From Cryptomeria japonica (taxonomy: Eukaryota > Streptophyta > Pinopsida > Cupressales > Cupressaceae), in NCBI RefSeq assembly GCF_030272615.1, contig NW_026729316.1, forward strand, positions 27,501 through 91,500: 64,000 nucleotides of DNA. Direction: 5' to 3'. Positions 1 through 10,473 of this stretch are shown here, in pieces. The notes beneath the pieces are model-generated. The model made no database searches. It saw nothing but the letters and a program-made list of their open reading frames with translations, and was not told where the DNA came from. The translations under genes were made by a program, and so were the position numbers. Positions within the stretch are counted from its first letter, which is position 1, and each line of letters starts with the position of its first letter.

Positions 1-148
1 CACAAGTCATCCCCGTATTTTGCCACATACGTGGGTTCGGTCCTCCAAGGCCTGTTGGAGCTCTCTTCAACCTGCTCATGGCTAGATCGATCGGTTTCGG
101 GTCAAATAGGAACAACTGGGAGATTCTACCGGCCCAGGTTGGGCCCCC

Positions 149-861
149 CACCCCTCTCCCCAACTAGAGTTGGTTCTATAGCCCCTACCCCTACCCCTAC
201 TATATAGAGGTAAAGGCCTACTCGCCCAATCGAGCTCTCCCACCCATCCTGCTGGCATGAGGGCCCCTACTATTCGCCAGGGCCCTACGGGGGTGGGAAC
301 GTCAGGAGAACCTTAGCCCCCCACCCCCCTTGCCGAATAGTAGGGCGGCCCCTTCGACATAGTAGGGGCCCGTAACCCGGAATTAATTAACCTGCTAGAG
401 GTTGCCATTATTCTGCAGGGTGATAAATGCAACTAGAATTGTTATTCTAGCGTATTCTAGCCCCCTACTATTCGCCTTCTCGCAGGTTTATCCAGCCGCC
501 CGGGGCCGAATTAATTGACTGATTAATTGGAGGGCTAGCCCCCGCCCCTTTTTCATATTATTCTAGCAAGCTCCCTACTATGGCAATAGGCCCTAAAATT
601 CTATGGCCTTAGAAAACTATAGAAACGGGCACTGATTAATTCGACATCTTAGTTCGATTGTTATTCTAGCTCGCCCATTGCCCTACCCCCATTGCCCTAC
701 TATTTCAAGGGGGTAGGGCAATGGGGGTAGGGAGAACTATTTGAGATTGCAAGCTTCAATCAAGCCCTACAATGGCCGAATTAATTGACTAATTAATCAA
801 GGGGGGAGGGCCCCTATGGGAGGCTAGTTTCTAGTTGCGGGGCCCTTTCTTTTCTTTGTTA
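149..861 (-). other. ~0.7-kb repeat-filled insertion in rrnL
   Basis: This segment lies between rRNA blocks that sit only about 50-60 bases apart in the E. coli molecule (the helix 35 area). It carries family A words (about 266-282, 331-372, 466-474), family C words (about 376-400 and 505-530) and a perfect 20-bp inverted repeat at 681-732. Nothing in it resembles rRNA, and no group II domain V was seen. It could be an expansion segment kept in the rRNA, an excised spacer giving a fragmented rRNA, or an unrecognised intron. The boundaries are approximate. Confidence 0.75.
681..732. repeat. perfect 20-bp inverted repeat (hairpin) inside rrnL
   Basis: The arms are 681-700 (CCCTACCCCCATTGCCCTAC) and 713-732, its exact reverse complement, with a 12-base loop at 701-712. 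It would fold strongly in RNA on either strand. Confidence 0.9.
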
Positions 862-950
862 ATCAAGCCTACACCTAATGGCTTAAGCCGCTGTTCCCAT
901 TTACTCGCTGACCCATTATGCAAAAGGTACGCCGTTCAGCGCTACACTGA

Positions 951-1091
951 CCCCCCGCCCGCCCACCCGCCCACCGGGGACCCGGGGGGGACCCTTTCCA
1001 CGGGCCCCTACCCCTATGGGCCCTATCCTCGGCCCTATCCTCTATAGCGCTGCAGGGTGGGGGGGGCCCCCAACTTTATTGCCGTTGGGAC
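951..1091 (-). other. GC-rich insertion in rrnL
   Basis: About 140 bases of C/G-rich tracts (family D-like CCCACCC and CCCCTA words) separate the block that reads GGCGTACCTTTTGCATAATG on the minus strand from the block holding CAATCAGTCGG. E. coli has only a short variable helix here. Confidence 0.65.
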
Positions 1092-1187
1092 TGACTATAA
1101 TTAGCCTTGATAGTGCCGTGATGCTACGCCGCGACCGACTGATTGTTTACGCGCATCGGATTCCAGGTCTGTTGCACTCCCTTTCCG

Positions 1188-1221
<34 letters not shown>

Positions 1222-1310
1222 ACGCTATCGGTCATTGAGGAATACTTGGGCTTAGAGGGTGGTCCCCCTGATTCAAACACTCCGCGTTTTACTTGACTGG
1301 GAAGAATCGA

Positions 1311-1690
1311 ACCCGGCTAGATAGTAGGGGCGGTAGGGCCCCCGGGGGCCCGGGGCGCCCTATCCAAACTATCCCCTCTCCTCCTCCCACCCACCCCGGG
1401 GGTGGGGAACCAATCTACAGGGCTATCACCTTCTTTGGCCAGATCTTCCAACCTTTTCACAGTTCCCCCCGGTTCTTCCATCATCCACCCTGCAGGTGAA
1501 TGAATTGCACAGAGAAGAAGAGCCCCTAACAACGCCCCTACCTCTGCCTATTAGCCTTGATAGGGGGGCTATAGTTTAGCTCCCGGATTCTATAGCTATA
1601 ATTCCCCCCCACCCTGCAGGGCCATCTATTCCCTATGAACCAAAGGTATGGCGCCCTATTGATTGTTGGGGGGCAGGGCTCCGCTGATGG
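1311..1690 (-). other. repeat-containing insertion in a variable region of rrnL
   Basis: This replaces the variable domain I region, between the GAAATCAACCGAG block and the ATGACCGATAGCG block. It contains GGGTGGGGG/CTGCAGGG words (family D) and TATAGCTATA-like words. ATTAGCCTTGATAG occurs at about 1551 and again at about 1099 inside the conserved side. This region varies in all organisms, so part of it may be ordinary divergence. Confidence 0.6.
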
Positions 1691-2218
1691 ATATTTGCCC
1701 AATCCGCTTTTGGAAATCAAGTGGGACGGGGTCTCGGTTGATTTCCTTTCCTCTAGCTACTTAGATGTTTCAGTTCGCTAAGTCGCTTCGCCCCCACCCC
1801 CCACTATAGAGGTAGGGAGTGGGACACGGTTTCCCGATCGGAGATCCATGGATCACGGACGGTATCTCCCCATGGCCTTTCGCCTTTGGAAGCGTCCTTC
1901 CCTCCCAATGCCCGGGCATCCATCCGATGCATTCCGATACAGTAGGCATTGAACCGACTGAACCTACAATTCATCTACCTCCACTAGAATCTCTCCTCCC
2001 ACCCCCTGCCGCACTCGATTCTATACGTAACATGCCCTTTTTAGCCCTACTATTTGCCCTACTATTCTATTATTCCACCCACCCCTACGATTTTTTATCG
2101 CCTGCCATGCGAGCAGCCTGCTAGAGTGACGCATGTGACGTATAGACTCTGGAATCGACTAGAAATGCAGGGTGGGAAGCAATAGTTTCATTAATCAACC
2201 TGGGGCCTACTATTATTC

Positions 2219-2493
2219 ATTTTGATCGCTACATATGACTGGTTCAGCGACCAAACGATATTTCCCTAATAAACCATCTCTCCATTTCTCAAAAGTCTGG
2301 GTCATATGACTGGCAAACCGACCCGGGTGGGTGGGAACTATAGGGCTTTAGCTTTGCATCTCTCCATTGAGAATTTTGATCGCGAATATGACTGGTTCAG
2401 CGACCCATATCAATTCCCCGAGCGGAACCCTACAATAATCTGAAGGGGGGGGTTGATCAAAAGTCTGGCTCCGTAGACTGGTGAAGCGACCCC
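2219..2493 (+). repeat. four degenerate ~35-bp direct repeats
   Basis: Copies at about 2219-2253, 2289-2325, 2371-2406 and 2453-2493 share the frame TTTGATC/TCAAAAGTCTG ... TATGACTGGTTCAGCGACCC. Copies 1 and 3 are closest to each other, as are copies 2 and 4, so the array alternates two subtypes. Spacers contain family A or D words. Confidence 0.8.
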
Positions 2494-2653
2494 CCATAGA
2501 ATAGTAGGGATGCAGCCTATAGAATTTGAGGGGCCCGTTTCATTTTAGTACCCGGGGATCGATCCAACCAAAGTTTCTATCGGTTCAATCAGCCAGCTCC
2601 TGATCCGGCAACCGGCCTATTGTTTCTTGCCGGCGGGTGGGAGGGAACTATAG

Positions 2654-2673
2654 CATGTTACGTATAGAATCTG
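2654..2673 (+). repeat. family B repeat, reference copy
   Basis: CATGTTACGTATAGAATCTG, centred on the palindrome TACGTA. Near-identical copies, in either orientation, lie at 2948-2967, 5049-5068, 23617-23636, 24430-24449, 31281-31300, 31515-31535, 31579-31598, 37961-37981, 41825-41847, 45869-45888, 51456-51474 and 51601-51620, with many looser ones (for example 6265, 8653, 11130, 19278, 26384, 33432, 40220, 55380). Confidence 0.85.
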
Positions 2674-5336
2674 CCCCTCCCTACCTTCCCTTCGCGTTTC
2701 TTGAAACATAGGCCAATAGAAAGGCCCTACTATTCTAGACGAAAAAGATGTCGAATCAATTGCGATCGCCCCCGCGTTCAGGCTAAGCATCAATTTATGG
2801 ACCCTAGAATAGTAGGCCCCTTAGACAACTATACTAGCAACCGGGGGACGCTGCAAAAGTTTGCCTTACCGTAGGGGTAGGGGGTGGGCAGGCTAGTGGG
2901 TGGGGTTCCGATAGCCCTACTGTTCGCCCTATTATTCTATTATTGCTCGATTCTATACGTAACATGCCCGGTTGCGCCATATAGTTCTAATCTACCTCTG
3001 CATGCACAACTCTATTCAAGGCTCCAATCCGTAGATAATAGAATAGTAGGGCCGATGCATGCACAGGAAGGAGATCCAGCCTTCGCAAAAACCCAATTCA
3101 GAAGAACAGAAAGCAGAACAGCAGGGGATAGTAGCCGAGCGAAGCATCTCAAAGAACCAGGTGCCAAGGTATACCCGTAGGTCTTCCGCAGCAGGAATGT
3201 TAGGTGGGAGTTCCCACCAACCCAACCCAACCTAATCGATCCTACCAACCCGCTATCAAATTTGAGGGCCCAACTGATCCTCCCAACCTAATCCATATCG
3301 GGGAGCAGCCAGTTTGCAGGGATACGCGGAATTCATCAGGAACCAGCACCCAGATAGAGTAGATAGGGCCAACCCAATTGCGCATGCATGCAGGGGATAG
3401 TTTCGGGAAGTGCGAACCATCGTGCTGCAAAGAAGGAGGTGCGAAGTATCTTAGGTCCGAGCACGGATGTGACGTACTAATCTCGATTAACAATTGCCAG
3501 CCAGCAGCCGCTAATCAAGCGGCCCCCTATCAATTCTATTTTCTCACAGCGGCCCCTACCCCTACCCCCTACTATTGTGCCCGCAGGGGAAGGGAAGAGG
3601 GCAGCGGCCCCTACGGGCAGCGGATAATGAAAGCTAACACCCCCCGGTGCATGCATGCAGAGGTAGATTATTGTAGGGCGGCCCATCGGGGCCATAGAAT
3701 TGTAGGGCTTGACTGCAGTCCCATAGCAAACAATAGAAGAGAGGGCCACCCACAATGGAAGATGACGGGGGGGGCCTAACTTAGACATGTTCCGTAGAGA
3801 ATCGAGATGCGGTTCGGGCGAGACAGTACCGATAGCCAGAAGTTGCTAGGGTGGCCTGGGTTCTCGACCTACAATCATTCTATGGGGGTTGGTAAGCGAT
3901 GAAGGATGGAGATAGCCCGTTAGGACTTTCTTTCAATTGAAGAGAGTAGAGACGTCAAATGTGATCAGCCCCCACCCGCAGGGCGAATAGTAGGGGCCTC
4001 CTGAACACCCCCGGAGCTACTCGGATGGAGTAGAGTCGGGGCGATCTAGATTAGATATATGGCCCCTCTCCCCACCGAGTCATTAAACGGCTAGATAGTT
4101 GAGAATCGATCTCGAATAGAACCACCCATGTGACGTATATAGTCAACACCAGATTCTATACGTGATAGCAGCCTAACTAAGATTCCTGCCCTAGCTCGGA
4201 TAGTTAGACTAATGTGGCGGGGTTCATAAGGAAATAAACCAGAAACCGGATGCTCGGACCAGAATGCCTATAGTTAGTTCATGCTCCGGTAACAGTAGAA
4301 AACAGACGGATGGGGTTGAGTAGGGCTTTCTAGTTGCCCGGGGAATGGGAATCAATCGCCTATCTCGGACCAGAGCCCGGGTCCCTGCCTTAGCTCCGGC
4401 GGGTCCAGACAAGTTAAGGGAGGGTAAGGATGGTCAGTTAGGCCTTCCGGTTGCCCTCCTGGGGAATGGGCGGTTACCCGGCTCCTTCATTTACTGTTAC
4501 CATCCTTTGTTAACTCCCACCCGATATAGTAGTCATGTGACGTACTGGCTGGATGTTGAAATGAATAATAAAGAGGGGGGCGATATATATAGAATAGTAG
4601 GGCCCTCGGAACAAGGCAGGTAGTGATGTGATGTTAAGATTGGCCGGGCAAGCTGGATGATTGTAAACTCTTCCAAGGCCTTCCTTTCCTCTTTATCGGC
4701 TAACTCCCGGAGCATGCTTTCATTCTTGCCCTCTGTAGGATAGGGCAGGAACGGTGAAGGATGGGATGGCGGTGGGCCCCTACTATTCGCCAGGCGAAAG
4801 GAAGGTGGTAACAGCATTGGATGCAGCTCCAGAAGCAGCCCTCAACTAATCCTTCACAGAGCAACTACTATCCGCCATAGAATTGTAGGGGCCTCCCGAG
4901 AGAATAGTAGGGCTCCATCCTTCACCCCCACTAGCTAGTCTAGCCATCCAACTTCCTCTTCATCCATCCATTCTGCCCCCCCTACTATTTGCCCTACTAT
5001 TAGATTATTCTCCCACCCACCCTCCTTTCTTTATTCCGACCACCCACCCATGTTACGTATAGAATCAGGAGAATACGGCACTTCTGGCACACTCCCTAGT
5101 GCCATGGTAGGGAAACTGATAGTTGAACCTGCCTCCCTCGGGTAGGTAGGTTGGGTAGGGAAGGTATGTATTGGTGTGTTTGGCCCCCTACAATTCTAAT
5201 GGGAAGTAATCTTTGAAGTGCCAGGGAGGTAAGTAAGTGGAGGTTGCCCTTGCCGGGAACATGTCGTACGCTACCTCTAGAGCTTTCTTTCTTGCCTTTC
5301 AACTGTGGGAAAGTAGGGGCTCCCTGAACTCCCGGT

Positions 5337-5361
5337 AAACAGGATCTTGACTGCTGGCTCC
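5337..5361 (+). repeat. dispersed repeat, copy 1 (partner at 15257-15281)
   Basis: Both copies contain AGGATCTTGACTGCTGGCTC preceded by AAAC. About 100 bases downstream both also share CCGGTTAGC and GCATTGAGAAGGGAAG (about 5450-5490 and 15343-15370), so the homology is a diverged segment of more than 100 bp. Confidence 0.8.
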
Positions 5362-7721
5362 GCCCCGGTCAACATAGGAACAGGTGCGGAAGCTGGGGAT
5401 TCTGTCGATTATGTTTATTCGGCCTGATCGCGGAAGGATGGGAGCACCGGTTAGCAGCATTGCAGAAGAAACTGCATTGAGAAGGGAAGTTTTCCTCTTC
5501 ACCCAACCCAGAGTGCGTGGTACCATCAGTCGTAGGATCAATCATAGAATCAGATTCTGTTGGAACGAAAGAATCGAGGTCATCAGAAGCTACCGTTTAG
5601 GCCGGCCCTTGCATTGAGCGGAACTGCAGTAATTAAAGGAACCAACAAATAACGATAGAAGGTGGGGGGTAAACTGCATTGGTTTTCGGGCTGCCTTGCT
5701 CCTGCTCCGACCGGTGCATTGGAGCATTCGAGCTAGCGAGGTTCCTTGCCATTCAACCCGGCCGGGAAGGTGGATATATCTGGTTGGAGGGAAGGGCTTG
5801 AGCTATCAATTCATTCCATTGCCGGGAACCCCCGGTTGTTAATACTATAATAAGAGAAAGTGCATTTCTTGGGGCAGATGGGCATCAACCAAAAGACTGT
5901 TTATCAAAGCAAAGCCTGAACTCAACTTAACAAGCAGCCTTCTTAGTCACCGTTAGTTCGATCCTTCCTTTTAGAGCATGCCCGGGCACTCGACCTTACA
6001 GGTAGGACCTTGTGTTAAGCCCGGTTGGGGCAAGGAGAACAGCATCTCAAGTTGAGTCGGTCGGATCAAGCTTGAAATGCACTCTCCAACCAGGCAAATG
6101 CCTCTCCCAGTCTTCATAGGGTGTGAATTCGGGCGAAGGCAGGCCTTTCAACATCATAACTCGTTGGTCAGCAGCTCCAGATGTAGCTTGCTTGGTTGCA
6201 TGGCCAGGAGAGGAGAGTGAGATCATCCCCACCTGTTTGAGTTTTTGATCGAAGCTGAAGAGCAACAATGATATTACGTAGAGAATATAACGCCTTGAAA
6301 CCCTCTCCTCTCCGGGGAATAGCTAGCAAACACCTTCCTTCGTACCCCCCATAGATTCTAAGGTCGAGTCCCCGCTAAAGCTGGAGATACGGCTTCAAAT
6401 GCAGTTGATTGCCTGCCTTTCATACATACTGGAGCAGATGGGTCTCCTCAATGCACGAAAAGAAAGACTCTACTCGACTGACTACGGGCCTACGCCCCAC
6501 TGAAGCCCTTGTTCGGTGCTGCCAGACAGATGGTGGAATTGATAAAGGTGATTATTTAGAAGCTCAAGCCGGAGATTCCAATAGCAGCATTACGGTTAGT
6601 AGCGGAATGATACCAATAAAGCCGAGAAAGCAAGGAAGCAATAAAAGGAGTTATGAATGTGCCGCTATTGCCTGGAGATGTTGGCCTGAGAAATCGACTT
6701 GATTCCGTACTTTCGGGTGAAGGATCACCGGTTCGGGCGGAAGCAGGCAATCAATCTCAGTTCTAGATGCAAGGCGGGCGTTGTTGATATTACGTCGATA
6801 AGATACTGCGGTGATGAGCCCCTACGGGAAGATGTCGACATACTGTGCCGGTTGCCCCACGTCAGTCAATTCCTTCCTTAAGACCTTCCTTCCTTGTAGG
6901 GGTGGGCGGAAGCCTCCAGTCATCAGAGTTTGGGTGTGCACCTTAGCATTGATATTACTACTATAAGAGGAGTTGGCCCAGCAACTATGATTGGAGAGGG
7001 GTGAAATGACTTCTTTTGTTCGAGGGTTTAGTGAGAGCTGGAGCAAGGCAGCCAATAGCGGCACATTAACCAATGCCAACCCCAGCTTCCTTTATTAACT
7101 CTACCCCCCAGATGTGAGTATGTCAATTCCTTCCTTCGTTCCCTCTCCTGTGTTGCTGGCAAGCTGCTTCTGCAGCCAGTTGAAATCGATCGATCAAAGC
7201 ATAGACCCAACCGACGGAGACTCAATTCAACATATCCGCCCGCTCCAACTGATCCTGTGAGTGAAGAAGATTGATTGATTGCCTGCAGTACTGCCCATTG
7301 AAATGAACTCTCCTCGACTACCGGAAATCAAGCTGCTAACAGCATCGGTTCGAGTCCCCAACTCAAAAACTATAGGCACTTTCTTTTGGTTGGCTTCGCC
7401 GGAGCGGAGATCCGCCCCGGAGTGAAACTCCCAGACCTGTGCTTATTTAACCCCTGAGAAAGAGACCAGGACCTGAGCTTTCGATGCTGATTCCTCGACT
7501 TGTCTTCATAGCAAGCAGTTTCATTCCTCAGTTGGGTGGGGGGTAAGGAGAACATAGATTCATTGAAGCAAACAAACAAACAAAGGAAGGTCGAGCTACG
7601 GGGTCAATGGAAGCTATCCGCCCAAGCATCAACTTAAACAACCAGAAGATTCCCTTCGAAAGATCGCTGGTACAGAGAGGCTGCGAAGAGCCATGGATGA
7701 ATGGTTTCTTATATACTTGAG

Positions 7722-7791
7722 GAGGACCGGAGGGGCTCGACTGACCAACGGGAAGGAGAGGGGTACAGCGCTCTTTAAGACCGACCATAGG
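7722..7791 (+). repeat. inverted repeat arm 1 (partner at 9989-10055)
   Basis: The reverse complement of this segment matches 9989-10055 over about 65-70 bp with few differences, including CTATGGTCGGTCTTAAAGAG and CAGTCGAGCCCCTCCGGTCC. The two arms are about 2.2 kb apart. Confidence 0.8.
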
Positions 7792-9988
7792 GAGGGATAG
7801 GGGCTCGACCAAAGGGAGAGGAACTGACTTTAGTGACTCTACTTTCGCTATTGCTTCCCCGCCTCTGTGCCTTTACCTAAAATGTACGTGGGTACGTAAT
7901 AATAAAGTCAATATGTAACCTTGCCCTTGGCTGCCTTGCTCCTAAATGCCCTTTTCTCTTCCGTCTGTGTTTCCGATTACCCAATGGAGGCTTCCTTCCA
8001 TGCCTTGGGGCTACTCCCTTCGGTCGTTACTAGTTCCTCCCTTCGGGAGTAGGGAAGGGAAGAGAAGTGAATGCAATGAACTTATTTAGTTGGGTACCTA
8101 ATACCTATAGTAAGAAGTGAAACAACCCGACCGAAGGGAGAAGAAGACCCAACCGATGAGTTGATTCTCATGGAAGATCTTCCCACTGCTTATCCGAAGG
8201 GGCGGATACCAGCCCCATAGAATTGTAGGGGGTTTCAGAAGTTTAGGATTGGCAATGCTGCTTTGCCAGAGAGGCGAGAGGAAGATAAACAACAAACGGC
8301 TTCTTAATTGCCGGCAATTAAAAGAAAGCATGGGGGGTAGCGATTCATTGATGTGGGGCTTAGCCTTTGGTTCGAAGAGAACCCGATGTGTAGCCGGGGC
8401 ACCGTTAATTGCATTCACATGCATGTCCCCTTGTACGGGGGTAGGGGGGTAGTGGGGATGTATTCGATAGCTTCTTATATACAATATATCTTCCCGTCGT
8501 TGAGCTCAACATCTCCTCTGCTCGCTCCTGCTTTCAATGCTTTTCATCAGAAGGCGAATGCGAATACAGTCATCCCACCTGTTGCCAATGAAGTGATCGC
8601 TCTGATTGCTTTTGATTGATGAACTCATTAACTTAGAGACCCGGAATCGGGATTGATATTACATAGAGAATACCACTCGAACAGGAAGCATGGAATCAGA
8701 AGAGAACCATTTATCCCACTGGATATTCTATCTCGAACCAACAAGGAAAGAGAACAGAATAATCTGAAAGGGGCCCCTCTCCTCTATATCAGGCAGGTCA
8801 TATTGCCTTTACAATAAACTTAGCCTTTCGATAGATAGTTGGTATCTATGGATCTTGGCCATCCATCATTCCCAGGAAGAGAAGAAAAGTCACACCACAC
8901 AGAGCAGGCAACCTTGAAGTCAGGGGGTAGTGTCGCTTCGCTCCACTAACCCTACTAATGAACTTCTATTTGTTACCAAATATCTCTAGTAATACTCCCG
9001 GTCGGGAAGTTCTCGTTCATTGCATTCACTTGTTAGGTTGGGTTCTTCTGTTGAGTTGTTAATTCAGCCAGTCAAGTCAATTCGAGCTAGTAAAGTCTCT
9101 CAATTTAAGGTCGAGTGATCCCGGCAATGAACAAAAAAACAAAGTAGAATTCAACAAATGGGAACCCTGTAGATCCTATTGATTTCTCTTCCTCTCTCCC
9201 ACCCTTCTCCGGTTGACTCAATTTCTTCCACTTCTTCGACTCCTTTTCTCTTTCCAGCATCCAAAAGAGTATCCTCACCCACGCGGGGAAAGGAGAGGTG
9301 AGCTATTGAGTTCTTCGCCTTCCTAACCAATAGGAGTAGACTTTTTAGGTGGAATTGATTGATCCGCTTCGCTCCCTTACATTGCTCTCCCTCTTCTACC
9401 CGGCACAGTCTGAATAGTTAGTTGGGGGCCTTAAGGCAGGTTCAATGCTTAGGCCAGGTGGGGGCTTATTATATACGGCTTAACCGGAGCTGCTAATGCC
9501 CCACATCGGCACATTCAAGCTGCACCCTACCCACTAGGCTCTTACTTCGAGTGATCAAAGGAAGTCCCATGCCCATATCCAACTCTTCGGCTCCTGCCTT
9601 ACCCGGGGCAATCGAGCTCGACTAAAGACCCGAGAAATCATTCTTCCGATTTCCTGCCTCTATTTCTATCTATCTTTCTCGATACTGCTGATGGAGTTAT
9701 GAGCCGTCGTCCCTCTGATGTTAAACCCTCTTTCGAATGCTGTTGATTGCTCCCACCACCCCCTACCGATAGAAGGGAGGTCTGAGAGTCGAAGGGACTG
9801 GACTGGGCGCCTCACTTGGGTACTCTTTTCATGATGTTTGGCCCTCCCGGCTGGAGATTGGCTGAATAGACAGCCATTTGATAGAACTGATCAATGGAGG
9901 GCCTTTTTTTCTATCATTCGGGTTGAGTCGTTAATTCATCCCTCTCCTTAACAGTCTTAAAGAGCCATTTCATCCCTCTCCCTCGAGC

Positions 9989-10055
9989 CCTATGGTCGGT
10001 CTTAAAGAGCGCTTTACCCCTCTCCTGACCGGTCAGTCGAGCCCCTCCGGTCCTC
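9989..10055 (-). repeat. inverted repeat arm 2 (partner at 7722-7791)
   Basis: See 7722-7791. A short 12-bp tandem (CTCCGGTAAGTC) follows directly at about 10072-10102. Confidence 0.8.
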
Positions 10056-10281
10056 TCCCTTTGGTCGAGCCCCTCCGGTAAGTCCTCCGGTAAGTCCTCC
10101 GGGCCGTATGTAATATGACGAGATCGAATAGAAGGGAGTTACTTCAGGTTTAGCCGGGGAATCAAGAAAGAATGATAGCGACCTTAGCCACTAACAAGCA
10201 GTTCCTTTGAATGCTGACCCAACCTTAAAGCCCTCGCCTTGAGGCGGAATCCCCGGCAAAAGGAAGTATCGGAATGGAGGA

Positions 10282-10473
10282 ATGGGTCTGAATCCATGGC
10301 TCATATGTTTGGTTGTTTGGCCAATGGCCCCAATGCGTAAGCAGGGGATAAAGCAAGAAAGTCAGAAAAGGGGAGAGGGTTATAACCCTGGAGATAGAGT
10401 CATCGTACTGCAAGGACAACTGGTCTCAAGGGTGGGAACACTATTGGTTATCGAAAGAAAGGAAGTTCGTTAG
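10282..10473 (+). pseudogene. possible KOW-motif protein fragment
   Basis: A 63-codon open frame whose second half reads GYNPGDRVIVLQGQLVSRVG and then TLLVIERKEVR before a stop. The spacing G-D-x-V-x-V-L-x-G-x(6)-G-x(3)-V-I matches a KOW motif, as found in ribosomal protein L24 and in the repeated KOW domains of transcription elongation factor SPT5. The lysine/arginine-rich run just before it (KQESQKRGEGY) recalls the linker before a KOW domain in plant SPT5. If real, it would be a fragment of nuclear or organellar origin, since no full domain or neighbouring exon is seen. The first half of the frame is unremarkable. Identification is by eye on about 30 residues and may be chance. Confidence 0.25.

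Larger units (their letters stand above)
1..1935 (-). rRNA. rrnL: mitochondrial large-subunit rRNA, 5' region (partial, expanded by insertions)
   Basis: Reading the minus strand from about 1935 downward gives the start of a bacterial-type 23S/26S rRNA: GGATGCCCGGGCATTGGGAG and GAAGGACGC (about 1920-1890), GGGAAACCGTGTC (about 1835), AACTGAAACATCTAAGTA and GAAATCAACCGAGA (1785-1720), ACCGATAGCGTACAAGTACC with GTGAGGGAAAGGTGAAAAG (1240-1190), CGTACCTTTTGCATAATGGG with GTCAGCGA (935-905), then GACCCGAAACC, GATCTAGCCATG and GGAGGACCGAACC (110-30). These correspond in order to roughly the first 800 bases of the E. coli molecule. The gene runs off the left edge, so its 3' two-thirds are outside the window. 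The conserved blocks are intact, which argues for a functional gene, but they are separated by insertions totalling more than 1 kb. The exact 5' end is uncertain by tens of bases. Confidence 0.93.
1950..5000. other. repeat-dense spacer upstream of rrnL, no gene recognised
   Basis: Family A copies are frequent (for example about 2507, 2808, 3038, 3540-3575, 4590, 4770, 4900). Family B copies sit at 2654-2673, 2948-2967, 4131 and 4154. Family C and D words fill much of the rest. GCATGC/ATGCATGC words cluster at 3000-3660. Open frames here are short and read through repeat words on both strands, so none is called as a gene. A transcription start for rrnL should lie here, but I cannot pinpoint it. 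Confidence 0.7.

Noticed and set aside
3486-3515. CCAGCAGCCGC word resembling the SSU rRNA 530 loop
   Set aside because: Flanking bases do not match SSU rRNA and no other SSU motifs occur within 1 kb; judged coincidental.
6541-6620. EAQAGDSNSSITVSSG considered as another AGY-type relic
   Set aside because: Only one short run, no Gly-Tyr-Gly, and no continuation in any phase; too weak to list as a member.
7335-7365. GGTTCGAGTCCCC resembling a tRNA T-arm
   Set aside because: No matching acceptor stem, D arm or anticodon arm can be folded upstream.
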